From: Nephrocerus scutellatus
Lineage: Eukaryota > Arthropoda > Insecta > Diptera > Pipunculidae
NCBI GenBank assembly: GCA_947095585.1
Contig: OX352763.1
Coordinates: 38,676,010-38,740,009 of the forward strand
Direction of reading: 5' to 3'
Length of the DNA stretch: 64,000 nt
Shown one piece after another: positions 44,566 to 54,404 of the stretch. The position numbers and the translations under genes are program-made. Under the pieces are notes generated by a model. It was not told the origin of the DNA and searched no databases. It saw only the letters and a program-made list of their open reading frames with translations. Every line of letters starts with the position of its first letter. Position 1 is the first letter of the stretch.

Positions 44566-45027
44566 TGGTGTATCATAAAGCATTGCAATGAACGAAATAA
44601 TGATGGTCAAGCAAACAATCAAAACAAATAAATGCATTGTTTCGGTTGGTTTGCTATGACATTGCAATCGAATTCGAAATCTAAATAAAACACATTGAGA
44701 TTCATTGTGAATTCAAATTTAATGTAAGAAAATAAACCATTTGCCTGAATTTTTTTTCTCAATTTTACTTTGATTTAACATTTCAAATATAGCATTTCAA
44801 AAATTCACAAAACGATCACAAACAAATTTATTGAAAGTTGGACAGCGCAACGACTGACGGGTCTTATATAAAAATACAATATTTTGTTGTTTTTTGAATT
44901 AATTTCTAAGTAATAAATCATTAATTTGTGCATAAAATTCAAAAAAAAAAATACTAATTTTTTTTCCGAAGCTTTCTAAGCTTTTAGTCTAAAGATTTAT
45001 GCTCTTAATCTTTAGACTAAGATTTTT
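44566..45027. other. Stretch without recognised features
   Basis: AT-rich. A small palindrome TAGTCTAAAGATT/AATCTTTAGACTA lies at about 44986-45020. Confidence 0.45.
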
Positions 45028-46512
45028 GTTATTATTATTATTTGGTGGGCTGAAAAGCCTGGTGCACTGCGACCTAGAGATCTATTGTGCATCCCAGATA
45101 ATTACCACTTTATGTGGTGGCTTAGTTCCTTTATAAATGCCATTATGTCTGCCAATTCGTTCGAAATGGCATTCTGTCCGGGGACTGTGTGAGCCTTGAG
45201 GTGCTTAAGTCTTTTCCGTGTGAGAGCATCACACATGAACAGTATGTGTTCTTTTTTTTTTACCTTGTTACAGAAACGGCAACTGTCCGTCTGGGATTTT
45301 CCCATTTTCGTTAAGTGACTATTGAATGGGCCGTGTCCAGTTATGTACCAGACTAGGGATCTGAGTGCATGACGGTTCAGTTTGATTGCCTTGTCTATGT
45401 GTTTAATGTTTTACTTGAAAAGTCTTTTTGGTATGTTTCATCCCTGTCGACGATTCCCATTCAGCTTCGATGGCATTGTTAGCCCACTCTTTAACTTTGT
45501 TTTTGAGGTAGCTACGGGAGTAGTCAATGCTTGGTTCCGGCCGAGTGAATGTACTTTCTGCGCCTTCTCTTGCGCAAATATCTGCTGTCTCATTCCCTAC
45601 AATGCCTGAGTGCCCTGGAGACCACATAAGGGTGATTTTATTGGTTTTTACCAATTGCTAAGTGGCAGTAGCATCTCCACGTTGTTCTGGTGTTGAAAGT
45701 AGGGCATTTTAGTGCAAGTAGTGCGGCCTGGCTATCTGAGATCATGTAAATCTCAGTTCTTCTATATCTTTTTTTAATGCATTCCAAGATGCAGGCTTCT
45801 AGTGCTATTGTTTCTGCCTGGAAAATGGTTGGGGAGTTACCTAGGGGTATTCGCAGTATGGTTCTGGGTCCGAATACTTCTGCTCCTGTTCCTGTGTCTG
45901 TTTTAGATCCGTCTTTGTACCAGATGGATACATGATGGGGGAGGTTATTGGTGATATTTGCAACATGATGACGTTCTGGAATTCTAACCAAGAAGTTCCT
46001 TTGGAAATCAGTTGTTTTTGTCATTGAGTCTGTTTGTAAGATAATATCATATTCCGAGTTTATTTTGGAAATGATGTTTGTATGTGCTGGTCTATTGGAT
46101 TTCACTTGGTTATGTATATTGAGAGTAGAGAGTCTTAAGCCGGTTTCAATTTTAATGTGTATGTGAAGTGGTGTTAGTCCTATAATCTTCTCGAGGGCTG
46201 CCGTAAGGCAGGTAAGGCAAATGAGTATTTGTATCTTGTTGAGTTTTGATCGTGTCTTAGATTGCTCTGTTTTTGGCCACTCAGGCTGGGTCAGATAATA
46301 CTCAGGTATAGCCATAGAGTCATTTGCGGTTTTATTACCCACGTTTTGTTAAACATACGCTGGTATGTGAAGTAAGCTTTATTAGCTTTGTTAATAATGT
46401 ATGTCATATTGGAGTTCCATGTTAGTTTTTGGTTGAACATAACTCCCAGATATTTGGCTTCCGGTATTATATGGAGGACCTTGCCTTGGAAATTCAGTGT
46501 AGGAAGAGTCAT
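45028..46512 (-). pseudogene. LOA/I-type LINE relic: post-RT region, RNase H, zinc motif
   Basis: Minus-strand non-LTR element in at least three frames. 46291-46512: EAKYLGVMFNQKLTWN, the region after the RT palm. 45638-46342: thumb region, then RNase H with YKDGSKTDTGTGA, IFQAETIALEAC and ISDSQAALLAL (D, E and D residues present). 45403-45654: WSPGHSGIVGNETADI, completing RNase H. 45102-45305: a terminal CRFCNKVKKKEHILFMC zinc-binding motif (CCHC). Own RNase H plus a C-terminal zinc motif is typical of I/LOA-type LINEs. The 3' end at 45028 is an (AAT)n run on the sense strand. 5'-truncated and frameshifted. It faces the CR1/jockey-type relic at 46615 head to head. Confidence 0.8.
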
Positions 46513-46614
46513 TCTTCTTCTCTTTGTGAAGAGAAAATAGATGTAGTAATAATGTAAAATTAAAAAGAACGAAATGTAGCTGACTGTAAAATGAAAACCA
46601 CGTTAGGAATCACA

Positions 46615-48095
46615 TAACATAGTTTTGAAGAGGTGTTCTTCAACGTTGGCATTGCCACTGCGCAGACTTTTCCATTTTTCTTATTATTCTGGAGTCGTCC
46701 CAAGGAATTGGAAAACAGCCTATATCCAGCCTGTTCCTAAAAAAGGCGAAACGTCATCTCTTTCCTCATACCGACCCATTGCGCTAACATCCATACTCTC
46801 CAAGGTTATGGAAACCCTGATCAATCGTAAGCTTATGCAATACCTTGAATCACGTGAAATCCTTAGTGACCAGCAGTACGGTTTTCGTAGGCAGCGCTCT
46901 ACAGGTGACCTGATGGCTTATCCCACTGAAAAGTGGAACCAGTCTATTCACAAATTTGGTGAAAGTAAAGTCGTTGCACTCGATATTTCCAAGGCATTTG
47001 ACAGAGTCTGGCATCAAGCTCTTTTGTCGAAAATGACTGCTTATGGAATTAACAACACCCTGCTCGATTGGACTATGAACTACCTTTCTGACCGTTCAAT
47101 CCAGGTCGTATTGGACGGATTCAAATCCAATGTCCACCGCATAAACGCCGGTGTTCCTCAAGGCTCTGTTTTATCTCCGACACTCTTTCTGATTTTCATT
47201 AATGATCTCCTATCCACCACCTCTAATCCAATCCATTCCTTTGCTGACGACAGTACTCTTAGCTTTTCATATGACTTCTCGCTTTCTGCGCGCCCCTCTT
47301 CGGCACAAGTGGAACTTGAACAACAACGTATGTTAAGCACGTTAAATTCTGACCTTGACAGCATAACAAGGTGGGGCCTACATAATAGAGTTGAATTTAA
47401 CGCTTCTGAAACCCAATGCTGTCTTCTGTCGTCCAAGCGTAATTTAAACCCCCAAACTTTAACCATGAATGGATCTTGCATCAAAGAAACTGAAAAACTC
47501 TCAATTCTCGGTATGTGTGTCAACAACAAGCTTCGTTGGAATGACCACATATTTGCCATCTCCAAAAATGCTGCGAGATGCTTAGGTTTCCTAAAACAGT
47601 GCAAGATGTACTTCACTCCTTCAGATCTGGCTACTATTTACAAGGCGTATATTCGCCCTAAACTTGAATACAACTGCATTGTCTGGGCAGGTGCTCCCAA
47701 GACCACATTGCATCTACTAGACAGAGTTCGTTAAAACTTATTGGTGATGTACATATCGCGAAAACAATCGAATCGCTTGAACATCGTAGGAATGTTTCCT
47801 GCCTGTCACTGTTTTATCGCTTTTTTCACAAGCGGTGTTCAAAAGAAATATCCAGATGCATCCCGCCCATTCTCCAACCCATCCGTAATAACCGTGCCTC
47901 AACTCGAGCTCATGGGTCCACCATTAAGCATATCTTCGGACGTACTAACCAATTCAGAGATTCCTTCTTTAGCCGCACGATAGTTATGTGGAATGAATTG
48001 CCTGATTCTGTGTTCCAGCATATATATGATCTGCAGTCGTTTAAGACACGTGTGCATAGACATCTCATCCTTTCCTCTCCCTAATTTCCTAACGC
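46615..48095 (+). pseudogene. CR1/jockey-type LINE: nearly intact RT, one frameshift
   Basis: 369 codons open (46625-47734), then a shift of frame near 47733 and continuation to a stop at about 48084. RT blocks in order: NWKTAYIQPVPKKG, SYRPIALTSILSKVME, QYGFRRQRSTGDL, VALDISKAFDRVWH, GVPQGSVLSPTLF, the active site FADD (IHSFADDSTL, residues about 205) and LSILGMCVNNKLRWNDH. After the shift come HIFGRTNQFRDSFF, VMWNELPDSVF and the closing FKTRVHRHL. 5'-truncated exactly before the RT, so endonuclease is absent. It is the best-preserved member of the family also seen at 2745 and 11915. Only one frame break suggests fairly recent insertion. Confidence 0.85.
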
Positions 48096-48808
48096 CCACG
48101 CTGTGCTAAGCATTATTATTTTTGTTTTTAATAAGAACGTCCTTGCGCGGAAAAGAAATGTGCAATTTAAAAAATGAAATCATCAACTTTCCTTTTCTTT
48201 TCTGTTAAAGGCAACTCCAGGTTTTCTCTTTCTAGACAAATTTTTGCCATTAATAAAAAAGCCAATGTAAGTCAACACACTCGTACCAGCATTTAACTAG
48301 TAAGGGGTTCTTGAGAGTTCATCATGCCTTAATGAAAAATACTGTCACGTGTCCTAATTTCTTTATCCTCACGCATTTTTACATCGTTGCATTCCTTGTT
48401 GCGATTATGTGTTCCTGGTTTCCTTGATATAAAAAAACAGAAACTATACAATCGTTTGTCCATTATTTCTCGTGTAAAAGTCGTTGTTCGTATTTTTTCC
48501 TCTATCAGATACAAATCGGGCTCTCTAGCATTTTACAGAATGCTTTACATTGCATTAAGTTACTGCTCATGAACAAGAAAAATGAAAAACTTATCGCAGA
48601 AATATCAGTAACATCCCATAACCGTTATACATAGATTTACTATACGTAATGCATTAAAAGTTATTCATATTCCACTGCCAGCAAAACATTAGTTCCTGTT
48701 GTTCTCGTGAATCTCCTTTGAAGCACAGGATGTTTTTGTTTCGTACAAAAGTAAAAGAATTATATTTCGTATTTCCCATATTTCGAGTATACTCGTACAA
48801 ATGGCATA
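48096..48808. other. Stretch without recognised features
   Basis: AT-rich flank of the provirus. No motif recognised. Confidence 0.45.
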
Positions 48809-48812
48809 TGCA

Positions 48813-49194
48813 AGTTAACACAAATATCGGTCGTTGCCCTTTACACAATCCCACACTGCGTTTCCACACAATACCTTTTACCGATGACACTGCACAATAT
48901 TTCACCTGCCCAGACACCCAATTTCCCGTGTTGCAATATTGTTTTGCTGTAGACTGTAGAGTAAGCATAATTTGCAGAAGTAATATTCTTGCTTTAATAA
49001 TTCTTAGAATAAGAATTATTAAAACTAAAACAATAGCATAAGCATAATTTGTAATTCCTAGAATAAGTATTATTGAAAGCAAATTTGTTAAATTATAAAT
49101 ATACGCAATAAATAAATTATCAGTAGTTCTGATTCAACCTCTAACTGCACGTGTTGTATTTTTTTTGGAGCTGCGCGACTCAAATACCTTAACT
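48813..49194 (+). repeat. 5' LTR of errantivirus-type provirus
   Basis: 382 bp. It contains a 14-bp perfect inverted repeat (TTTAATAATTCTTA at 48993-49006, its complement at 49010-49023, loop GAA) and an AATAAA at 49107-49112 likely to mark the R/U5 side. Confidence 0.95.
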
Positions 49195-49211
49195 GGCGCC
49201 CGAGCAAACAA
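49194..49211 (+). promoter_or_regulatory. Primer binding site, tRNA-Lys type
   Basis: TGGCGCCCGAGCAAACAA begins at the last base of the LTR. The first ten bases equal the well-known tRNA-Lys 3'-end complement, used for first-strand synthesis in gypsy-type elements. Confidence 0.85.
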
Positions 49212-50043
49212 AAGTCTTTAAACCCGAAAAATTAAAAAGTAAAAGTCGTGTATAGTGCTAAGTGTTCCCTACTTTTAAAATTGATAAATTGATATCATAA
49301 AAAAGTGTGAAGTGGTAATACAAACACCCTGCCTATTAAAAAAGTGAAGTGGTTATTATATACCCTTGCTATATTAACAGTGTGAAGTGGCAATAAAGGC
49401 CCTACTAAAGGCGAAAGGTGACCTTGTTACAACACTTTTGGAAAGCCCAGGAAAAAATTTTTTACCAGTGTCCAGAGGCCTAAGACCAACTCATCAAAGA
49501 ATCATCATAGAACCAAAGAAAACCAGCAGATAACCATCGGAGAACCACCCGAAAATCATCAGAGAGCCATCGAAGAAACATCAGAGGACCATTACAGGAT
49601 CATCAGAGATAACCAGATAACCGGATCCAACGTGACACACCCCGTTCCCAAGTAAGCAACGCTAAAAAGGACAAAACGGACTGCCCAAAAGGATTTAAAC
49701 AAGATGCTGTTGGCTGTATGTTTGCTGTAAGCGATTATTTTTATTTTATATATTAATCTTACCTATTAGTTTAGCCACAAGAATTTAAAATAAATTTCAC
49801 CTTCTTTTTCAAAATAAAAATATATAAACCTTGATATTTAAATACACCAAATATATATACTAAATACTATATAGATTGAAAAGAGTAAGAATTATTATAC
49901 AAGTATAAAAGAAGCAACAAACCAAGTTTATAAACCTTGATATTAAAATATATACAATCATTATTTCAAAATAATATATTTTTTAAAGTGAAAAAAGTTA
50001 GAGTTATTACACAAGTAACAAACCAAGTTATTAATTTGAAAAA
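49212..50043 (+). other. Untranslated leader of the provirus
   Basis: 832 bases without a coding frame. It holds repeated ATCATCAGAG/ACCATC-type stretches (49490-49620) and an AT-rich end. It probably carries packaging and splice-donor signals. GTAAGC-like sites occur (for example near 49650 and 49729), but none can be singled out. Confidence 0.6.
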
Positions 50044-51279
50044 ATGGAACAAGTGAAAGATTTAATAACCCAGCTAACTGGGGCTGTAAATGCTCAAATG
50101 GAGCAAATCAAGCTAATTAATACCCGTTTGCAACAACTCGAATGCAGAGTCAGCCCTCCTCAAAATACTTCCCAAACCCCTCCTGCAACCCTAGCTCTTC
50201 CAAAAAGTGAGCAAGACCTTATAGATATTAGGAAACTCCCCGACTGCGTTAGAGACTTGCAAATTTTTGACGGAAATCCAGTTCACTATATTTCATGGAT
50301 CCACAGCGTTGAATCCATATTAAAAGACTACGAGATAGTCAAACTTAAGCCCATTTACAGGGCAATCATACAACATATAAGACAGAAAATTAGAGGCCCA
50401 GCCGATACTGCCCTTATTTCGTACAATATTTTTGACGACGATTGGTCAAAAATTAAAAAATGTTTATCCCTGCATTACGCAGATAAACGTGACGTTCGTA
50501 CCCTTGAACACGAGCTCAATTCAATGAATCAAGGAAGACAAAGTATAGACGAGTTCTATGCAAGAGTCAATCATCAACTTTCCTTGTTAATAAATAAATT
50601 AAAAACCGAAGACTACTCTCAAGAGACTATTTGTGCTCTAACAGAAAACTATAGGAACAGGGCTTTAGATATATTTATCAGAGGTCTAAATGGTGATGTT
50701 TCAAGGATGCTTGTCATCCAGAAACCCAAGACTTTACCAGAGGCATACACCTCATGCCTCGAGTTTCAGAATCTTAATTTCAGAAGCCTTCCGATCTACA
50801 ACAGAGGCATAAACAGTACTATATCCGCACCCATAAATCAAATGTTCCCCAATAAATCACAGTATAGGCCAAGAATGCCACCTAGACAAATAACTCCAAT
50901 CGAAAAAAATATGATTTATAATACACCTCGATATGCGGAATACTACCCCAACCAATATAATAATCCACCCCCAAGACCAACACAACAAAAACCCCCACAA
51001 CCTATGGAAATCGATCAGTCTATTCAAACACATCGTGTAAATTACATAAATAGACCTGCAAACAACCCTCTCCCCAGAAGATCGAATGAGTCATCAAACT
51101 TGCCCCGAAAGCAGCAACGGCTTTTTGCTACAAACACTGTTGAAAATTCAGATCTTAAGCAGATAGATCCGGATGATAACACATATCAAACAGATGAAGA
51201 GTTCGACTACGAGGAAATCGTAGACGAAACTCCTGAAATAAATTTTATGACGGAAGCCTCTCTAGCGTACCCTACCTAG
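50044..51279 (+). CDS. gag: Gag protein of errantivirus-type provirus
   Basis: 411 codons, intact. Structural protein that forms the particle core. The N-terminus is an amphipathic, probably coiled stretch (residues about 1-40: VKDLITQLTGAV, MEQIKLINTRLQQLE). The middle (about 70-240) has the mixed helical composition of a capsid domain. The C-terminal third is Pro, Asn and Gln rich and ends acidic. No CCHC zinc knuckle is present, as is usual for errantivirus Gag, in contrast to the Gag of the Ty3/gypsy element at 33549. Start chosen as the first ATG after the leader, in an A-rich context (TTGAAAAAATGG). The last 13 codons overlap pol in the -1 frame. The stop is TAG at 51277. Confidence 0.9.
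   Translation: MEQVKDLITQLTGAVNAQMEQIKLINTRLQQLECRVSPPQNTSQTPPATLALPKSEQDLIDIRKLPDCVRDLQIFDGNPVHYISWIHSVESILKDYEIVKLKPIYRAIIQHIRQKIRGPADTALISYNIFDDDWSKIKKCLSLHYADKRDVRTLEHELNSMNQGRQSIDEFYARVNHQLSLLINKLKTEDYSQETICALTENYRNRALDIFIRGLNGDVSRMLVIQKPKTLPEAYTSCLEFQNLNFRSLPIYNRGINSTISAPINQMFPNKSQYRPRMPPRQITPIEKNMIYNTPRYAEYYPNQYNNPPPRPTQQKPPQPMEIDQSIQTHRVNYINRPANNPLPRRSNESSNLPRKQQRLFATNTVENSDLKQIDPDDNTYQTDEEFDYEEIVDETPEINFMTEASLAYPT
51240..51246 (+). promoter_or_regulatory. Candidate -1 ribosomal frameshift site
   Basis: AAATTTT, in the gag frame A|AAT|TTT, is a canonical X XXY YYZ slippery heptamer. It lies 30 bases before the gag stop codon, and the -1 frame entered there is open straight into the protease. 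No strong downstream hairpin was established by eye. Confidence 0.7.
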
Positions 51280-54200
51280 AGTATGTTACCAGAGATGGTA
51301 AAACGTTAAAATTCCTAATCGACACAGGAGCTAACAAAAACTTTGTGTCAAGTAGAATTGCAACAAATTCCAAACCTATTAAAACACCGTTTAAAATACA
51401 ATCAGCTGCGGGACAGCTTGAGATCACCCACAAAATAAGTGGTCCCTTTTTCAGAAGCCTAGGTAATAACAGTATACTAGATTTCTTCGTTCTCCCTGGC
51501 TTAAAATCATTTGACGGAATAATAGGAGACGATACTTTGAGGAATTTGGAGGCTGTAATTGATAGGAAAAACAGTATCTTGCACATAAGTCCTAACATAA
51601 AAATAAAACTAAAGGCAAAATATTCCAAACAAGTCAACAGCGTACAAACAAACACTGACATTGAAAATGAAATTCAGAACATCCTGAAAAAACATGACAA
51701 ACTTTTTGGTACCATTGCTGATTGTGGAGCAATCGATACAAGTGTCCGTGCAGAAATAAAAACTACAACGTCTGAACCGGTCTACACAAAGTCGTACCCC
51801 TATCCAGCTAATTTGAGGTCAGAAGTAGAAAATCAAATTGAGAAAATGCTTGCAGATGGTATTATTAGACCATCCAAAAGCCCGTACAACTCTCCTCTCT
51901 GGATTGTCCCGAAGAAGGCTAATTCAGCAGGAGAAAAACAATACAGGCTAGTTATAGATTTTAAGCGTCTTAACGCAATTACTATCCCAGACGCATACCC
52001 TATCCCGGACATTACGAACACCCTAGCAAGTCTTGGAGAATGCAAATTCTTCACAACTCTTGACCTAACTTCTGGTTTTCATCAAATAAAAATGAAAACT
52101 AGTGACATTCCAAAAACTGCATTTTCCACGGCAAACGGAAAATACGAGTTTACTCGACTCCCGTTTGGTTTAAAAAATGCTCCTGCAATTTTTCAGCGTA
52201 TGATCAATGATGTGTTAAAACCACTTATCGGGAAGATGTGCTACGTCTATATAGACGATATAATCGTCTTCGGAAAGAACCGGGACGAGCATAATAGAAA
52301 TCTTGACGAGGTTTTTTCATTTCTGGGAAAAGCCAACTTAAGAGTAAATTTGGAAAAATCTAAATTTTTGAGATCCGAAGTGGATTTCTTAGGGTACATA
52401 ATTACTCAGGAAGGAATACGTGCAGACCCGAAAAAAATTGCTGCAATCCAAAAAATTCCAGCACCACAAAATCTTAAAGACCTAAAGAGCTTTCTTGGTC
52501 TAGCATCGTACTATCGAAAGTTTATTAAAGACTTTGCAAAAATAGCTAAGCCTTTGACAAACCTAACTAGGGGATTGAATGCTCAAATAAAGGCAAATCA
52601 ATCAAGAAAAAAGGAAGTACACCTTGACGATCAAGCTTTGAAAGCATTTACAAATCTTAAGGAAATGCTCGTGTCCTCAGACATTTTAATTTTCCCAAAC
52701 TTTGAAATGCCATTCATTCTAACAACGGATGCCTCTAATTTTGCAATTGGAGCCGTTCTATCCCAAGGAGAAATGGGCAAGGATAGACCTATCACATTTA
52801 TATCCAGGTCACTAACCAAAGTTGAAGAAAACTATTCAGTAATCGAGAAGGAATTACTAGCAATCGTTTGGTCACTCGATAAGCTTAGGACGTACCTTTA
52901 TGGAGCCAAGTGCATAAAAATCTTAACAGATCATCAGCCTTTAACATTTGCCTTGAGTAACCGCAATAATAATGCAAAACTCAAAAGGTGGAAGGCAAAA
53001 ATTGAAGAGTTTAATTATTCCCTTATATATAAACCAGGTAGAACAAATGTTGTAGCGGATGCCCTCTCAAGACTTCCAACGGAATTAAACGTTCTAACTT
53101 CTTCTGGAACACAACACAGTGCAGAAGAAGATAGCACTGACCTCATACCACACTGCGAGGCACCGATTAACGTCTTTAGAAACCAGTTAATTTTTTCTGA
53201 AGGAAACGATATGATTTGCTATGAACAACCACATCCTAAATTCCACAGGCATTATATAAGATTACAATCTTTCGATAAAGTCAACCTAGCTCAAATTTTA
53301 AAAGAAAAACTAAATCCAAGTATACTGAATGGAATTAAAATACCAGAACACATTATTCCATTGTTAGGAGAAGTATATAGAGAGTTTTTTTCTCACTTCA
53401 AAATTAGAATCACGCAAAGAGTAGTTACGGATATCGCAAATGAGGAAAATAAACTGAAAATAATTCAAGACGAGCACAAACGCGCACACCGGAATCATAA
53501 GGAAAACAGGGAACAAATTTTAGAAAAATACTATTTCCCTCAAATGAACAAACTAATAAAAAAGTATACCGACTCTTGTGATGTTTGTTGTTCTAACAAA
53601 TATGACAGACATCCACCAAAACCTGAATTGCAACCAACTCCAATTCCATCATATCCAACCGAGATATTACATATGGACATCATCGAAATTAAAAGAGAAA
53701 AATTCATAACATGTGTGGACAAATTTTCAAAATTCACAAAATTTTTTCACATTAAAAATAAATCAGTTTTACACGTTAGAAACAGAATAATAAAATTATT
53801 GCATTTCTTTACTGTCCCAAAGATACTGGTAACTGACAATGAAAGTAGCTTTATAAGCCCAATCATCCTTAATTATATAGAAGGTCTCGGAGTAACTCTC
53901 TACCTAGCCCCCCCGCAAAAAAGTGAGGTCAATGGAGCTGTGGAAAGAGTACACTCAACTATTATTGAAATAATAAGATGTCTTCAAAGAGAATTCCCAG
54001 ACTATTCGATAAAAGAAATAATTAATATAGCAGTAGACAGATATAACAATACAATCCACTCGGTAACAAAAAAGAAACCTGCCGATATCTTCTTTGGAAG
54101 AAGTCAGAGAATAAATTATCAGAATTTAACAGATTTTAAAAACATAATTAACACTGATTTAAGATACGAAATTTTACGTAATCAAAGGAATCAGATCAAC

Positions 54201-54404
54201 AGACACAATCAAAAAAGATCTCCACCAAGAAACTACAATCCTGGTGAAACAGTATATAAAAGAAATAAACAAATAAAGGGAAAAGAAAAACCCATATATC
54301 ATAAAGAAACTGTAGGATTAGATAACACCGTTACAGTAACAACAACCAATGGAAAACGAATACATAAGTCTCACCTCAAAAACAAACCTCCCATTTCAGA
54401 TTAA
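51243..54404 (+). CDS. pol: Pol polyprotein of errantivirus-type provirus
   Basis: Open frame -1 relative to gag. It has no ATG near its start, so it is made as a Gag-Pol fusion. Counting residues from the GTG at 51345 (1019 codons follow), the aspartic protease motif FLIDTGANKN lies just before residue 1. RT spans about 150-330 with YIDD at 302-305, and RNase H follows with TTDASNFAIGAVLS and TDHQPLTF. Integrase has an HHCC finger (HKRAHRNH...CDVCC) and the catalytic D, D, E in LHMDIIEI, VTDNESSF and NGAVERVHS. Basic C-terminus. All catalytic residues expected for the family are visible and no stop interrupts it. It ends at 54404, just before env. Confidence 0.93.
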   Translation, partial: FYDGSLSSVPYLEYVTRDGKTLKFLIDTGANKNFVSSRIATNSKPIKTPFKIQSAAGQLEITHKISGPFFRSLGNNSILDFFVLPGLKSFDGIIGDDTLRNLEAVIDRKNSILHISPNIKIKLKAKYSKQVNSVQTNTDIENEIQNILKKHDKLFGTIADCGAIDTSVRAEIKTTTSEPVYTKSYPYPANLRSEVENQIEKMLADGIIRPSKSPYNSPLWIVPKKANSAGEKQYRLVIDFKRLNAITIPDAYPIPDITNTLASLGECKFFTTLDLTSGFHQIKMKTSDIPKTAFSTANGKYEFTRLPFGLKNAPAIFQRMINDVLKPLIGKMCYVYIDDIIVFGKNRDEHNRNLDEVFSFLGKANLRVNLEKSKFLRSEVDFLGYIITQEGIRADPKKIAAIQKIPAPQNLKDLKSFLGLASYYRKFIKDFAKIAKPLTNLTRGLNAQIKANQSRKKEVHLDDQALKAFTNLKEMLVSSDILIFPNFEMPFILTTDASNFAIGAVLSQGEMGKDRPITFISRSLTKVEENYSVIEKELLAIVWSLDKLRTYLYGAKCIKILTDHQPLTFALSNRNNNAKLKRWKAKIEEFNYSLIYKPGRTNVVADALSRLPTELNVLTSSGTQHSAEEDSTDLIPHCEAPINVFRNQLIFSEGNDMICYEQPHPKFHRHYIRLQSFDKVNLAQILKEKLNPSILNGIKIPEHIIPLLGEVYREFFSHFKIRITQRVVTDIANEENKLKIIQDEHKRAHRNHKENREQILEKYYFPQMNKLIKKYTDSCDVCCSNKYDRHPPKPELQPTPIPSYPTEILHMDIIEIKREKFITCVDKFSKFTKFFHIKNKSVLHVRNRIIKLLHFFTVPKILVTDNESSFISPIILNYIEGLGVTLYLAPPQKSEVNGAVERVHSTIIEIIRCLQREFPDYSIKEIINIAVDRYNNTIHSVTKKKPADIFFGRSQRINYQNLTDFKNIINTDLRYEILRNQRNQINRHNQKRSPPRNYNPGETVYKRNKQIKGKEKPIYHKETVGLDNTVTVTTTNGKRIHKSHLKNKPPISD

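Noticed and set aside
48654..49082. Minus-strand hydrophobic ORF starting LSIILILGITNYAYA, also at 55818-56135
   Set aside because: It lies across the provirus LTR in antisense and repeats exactly in both LTRs. It is an AT-rich shadow.
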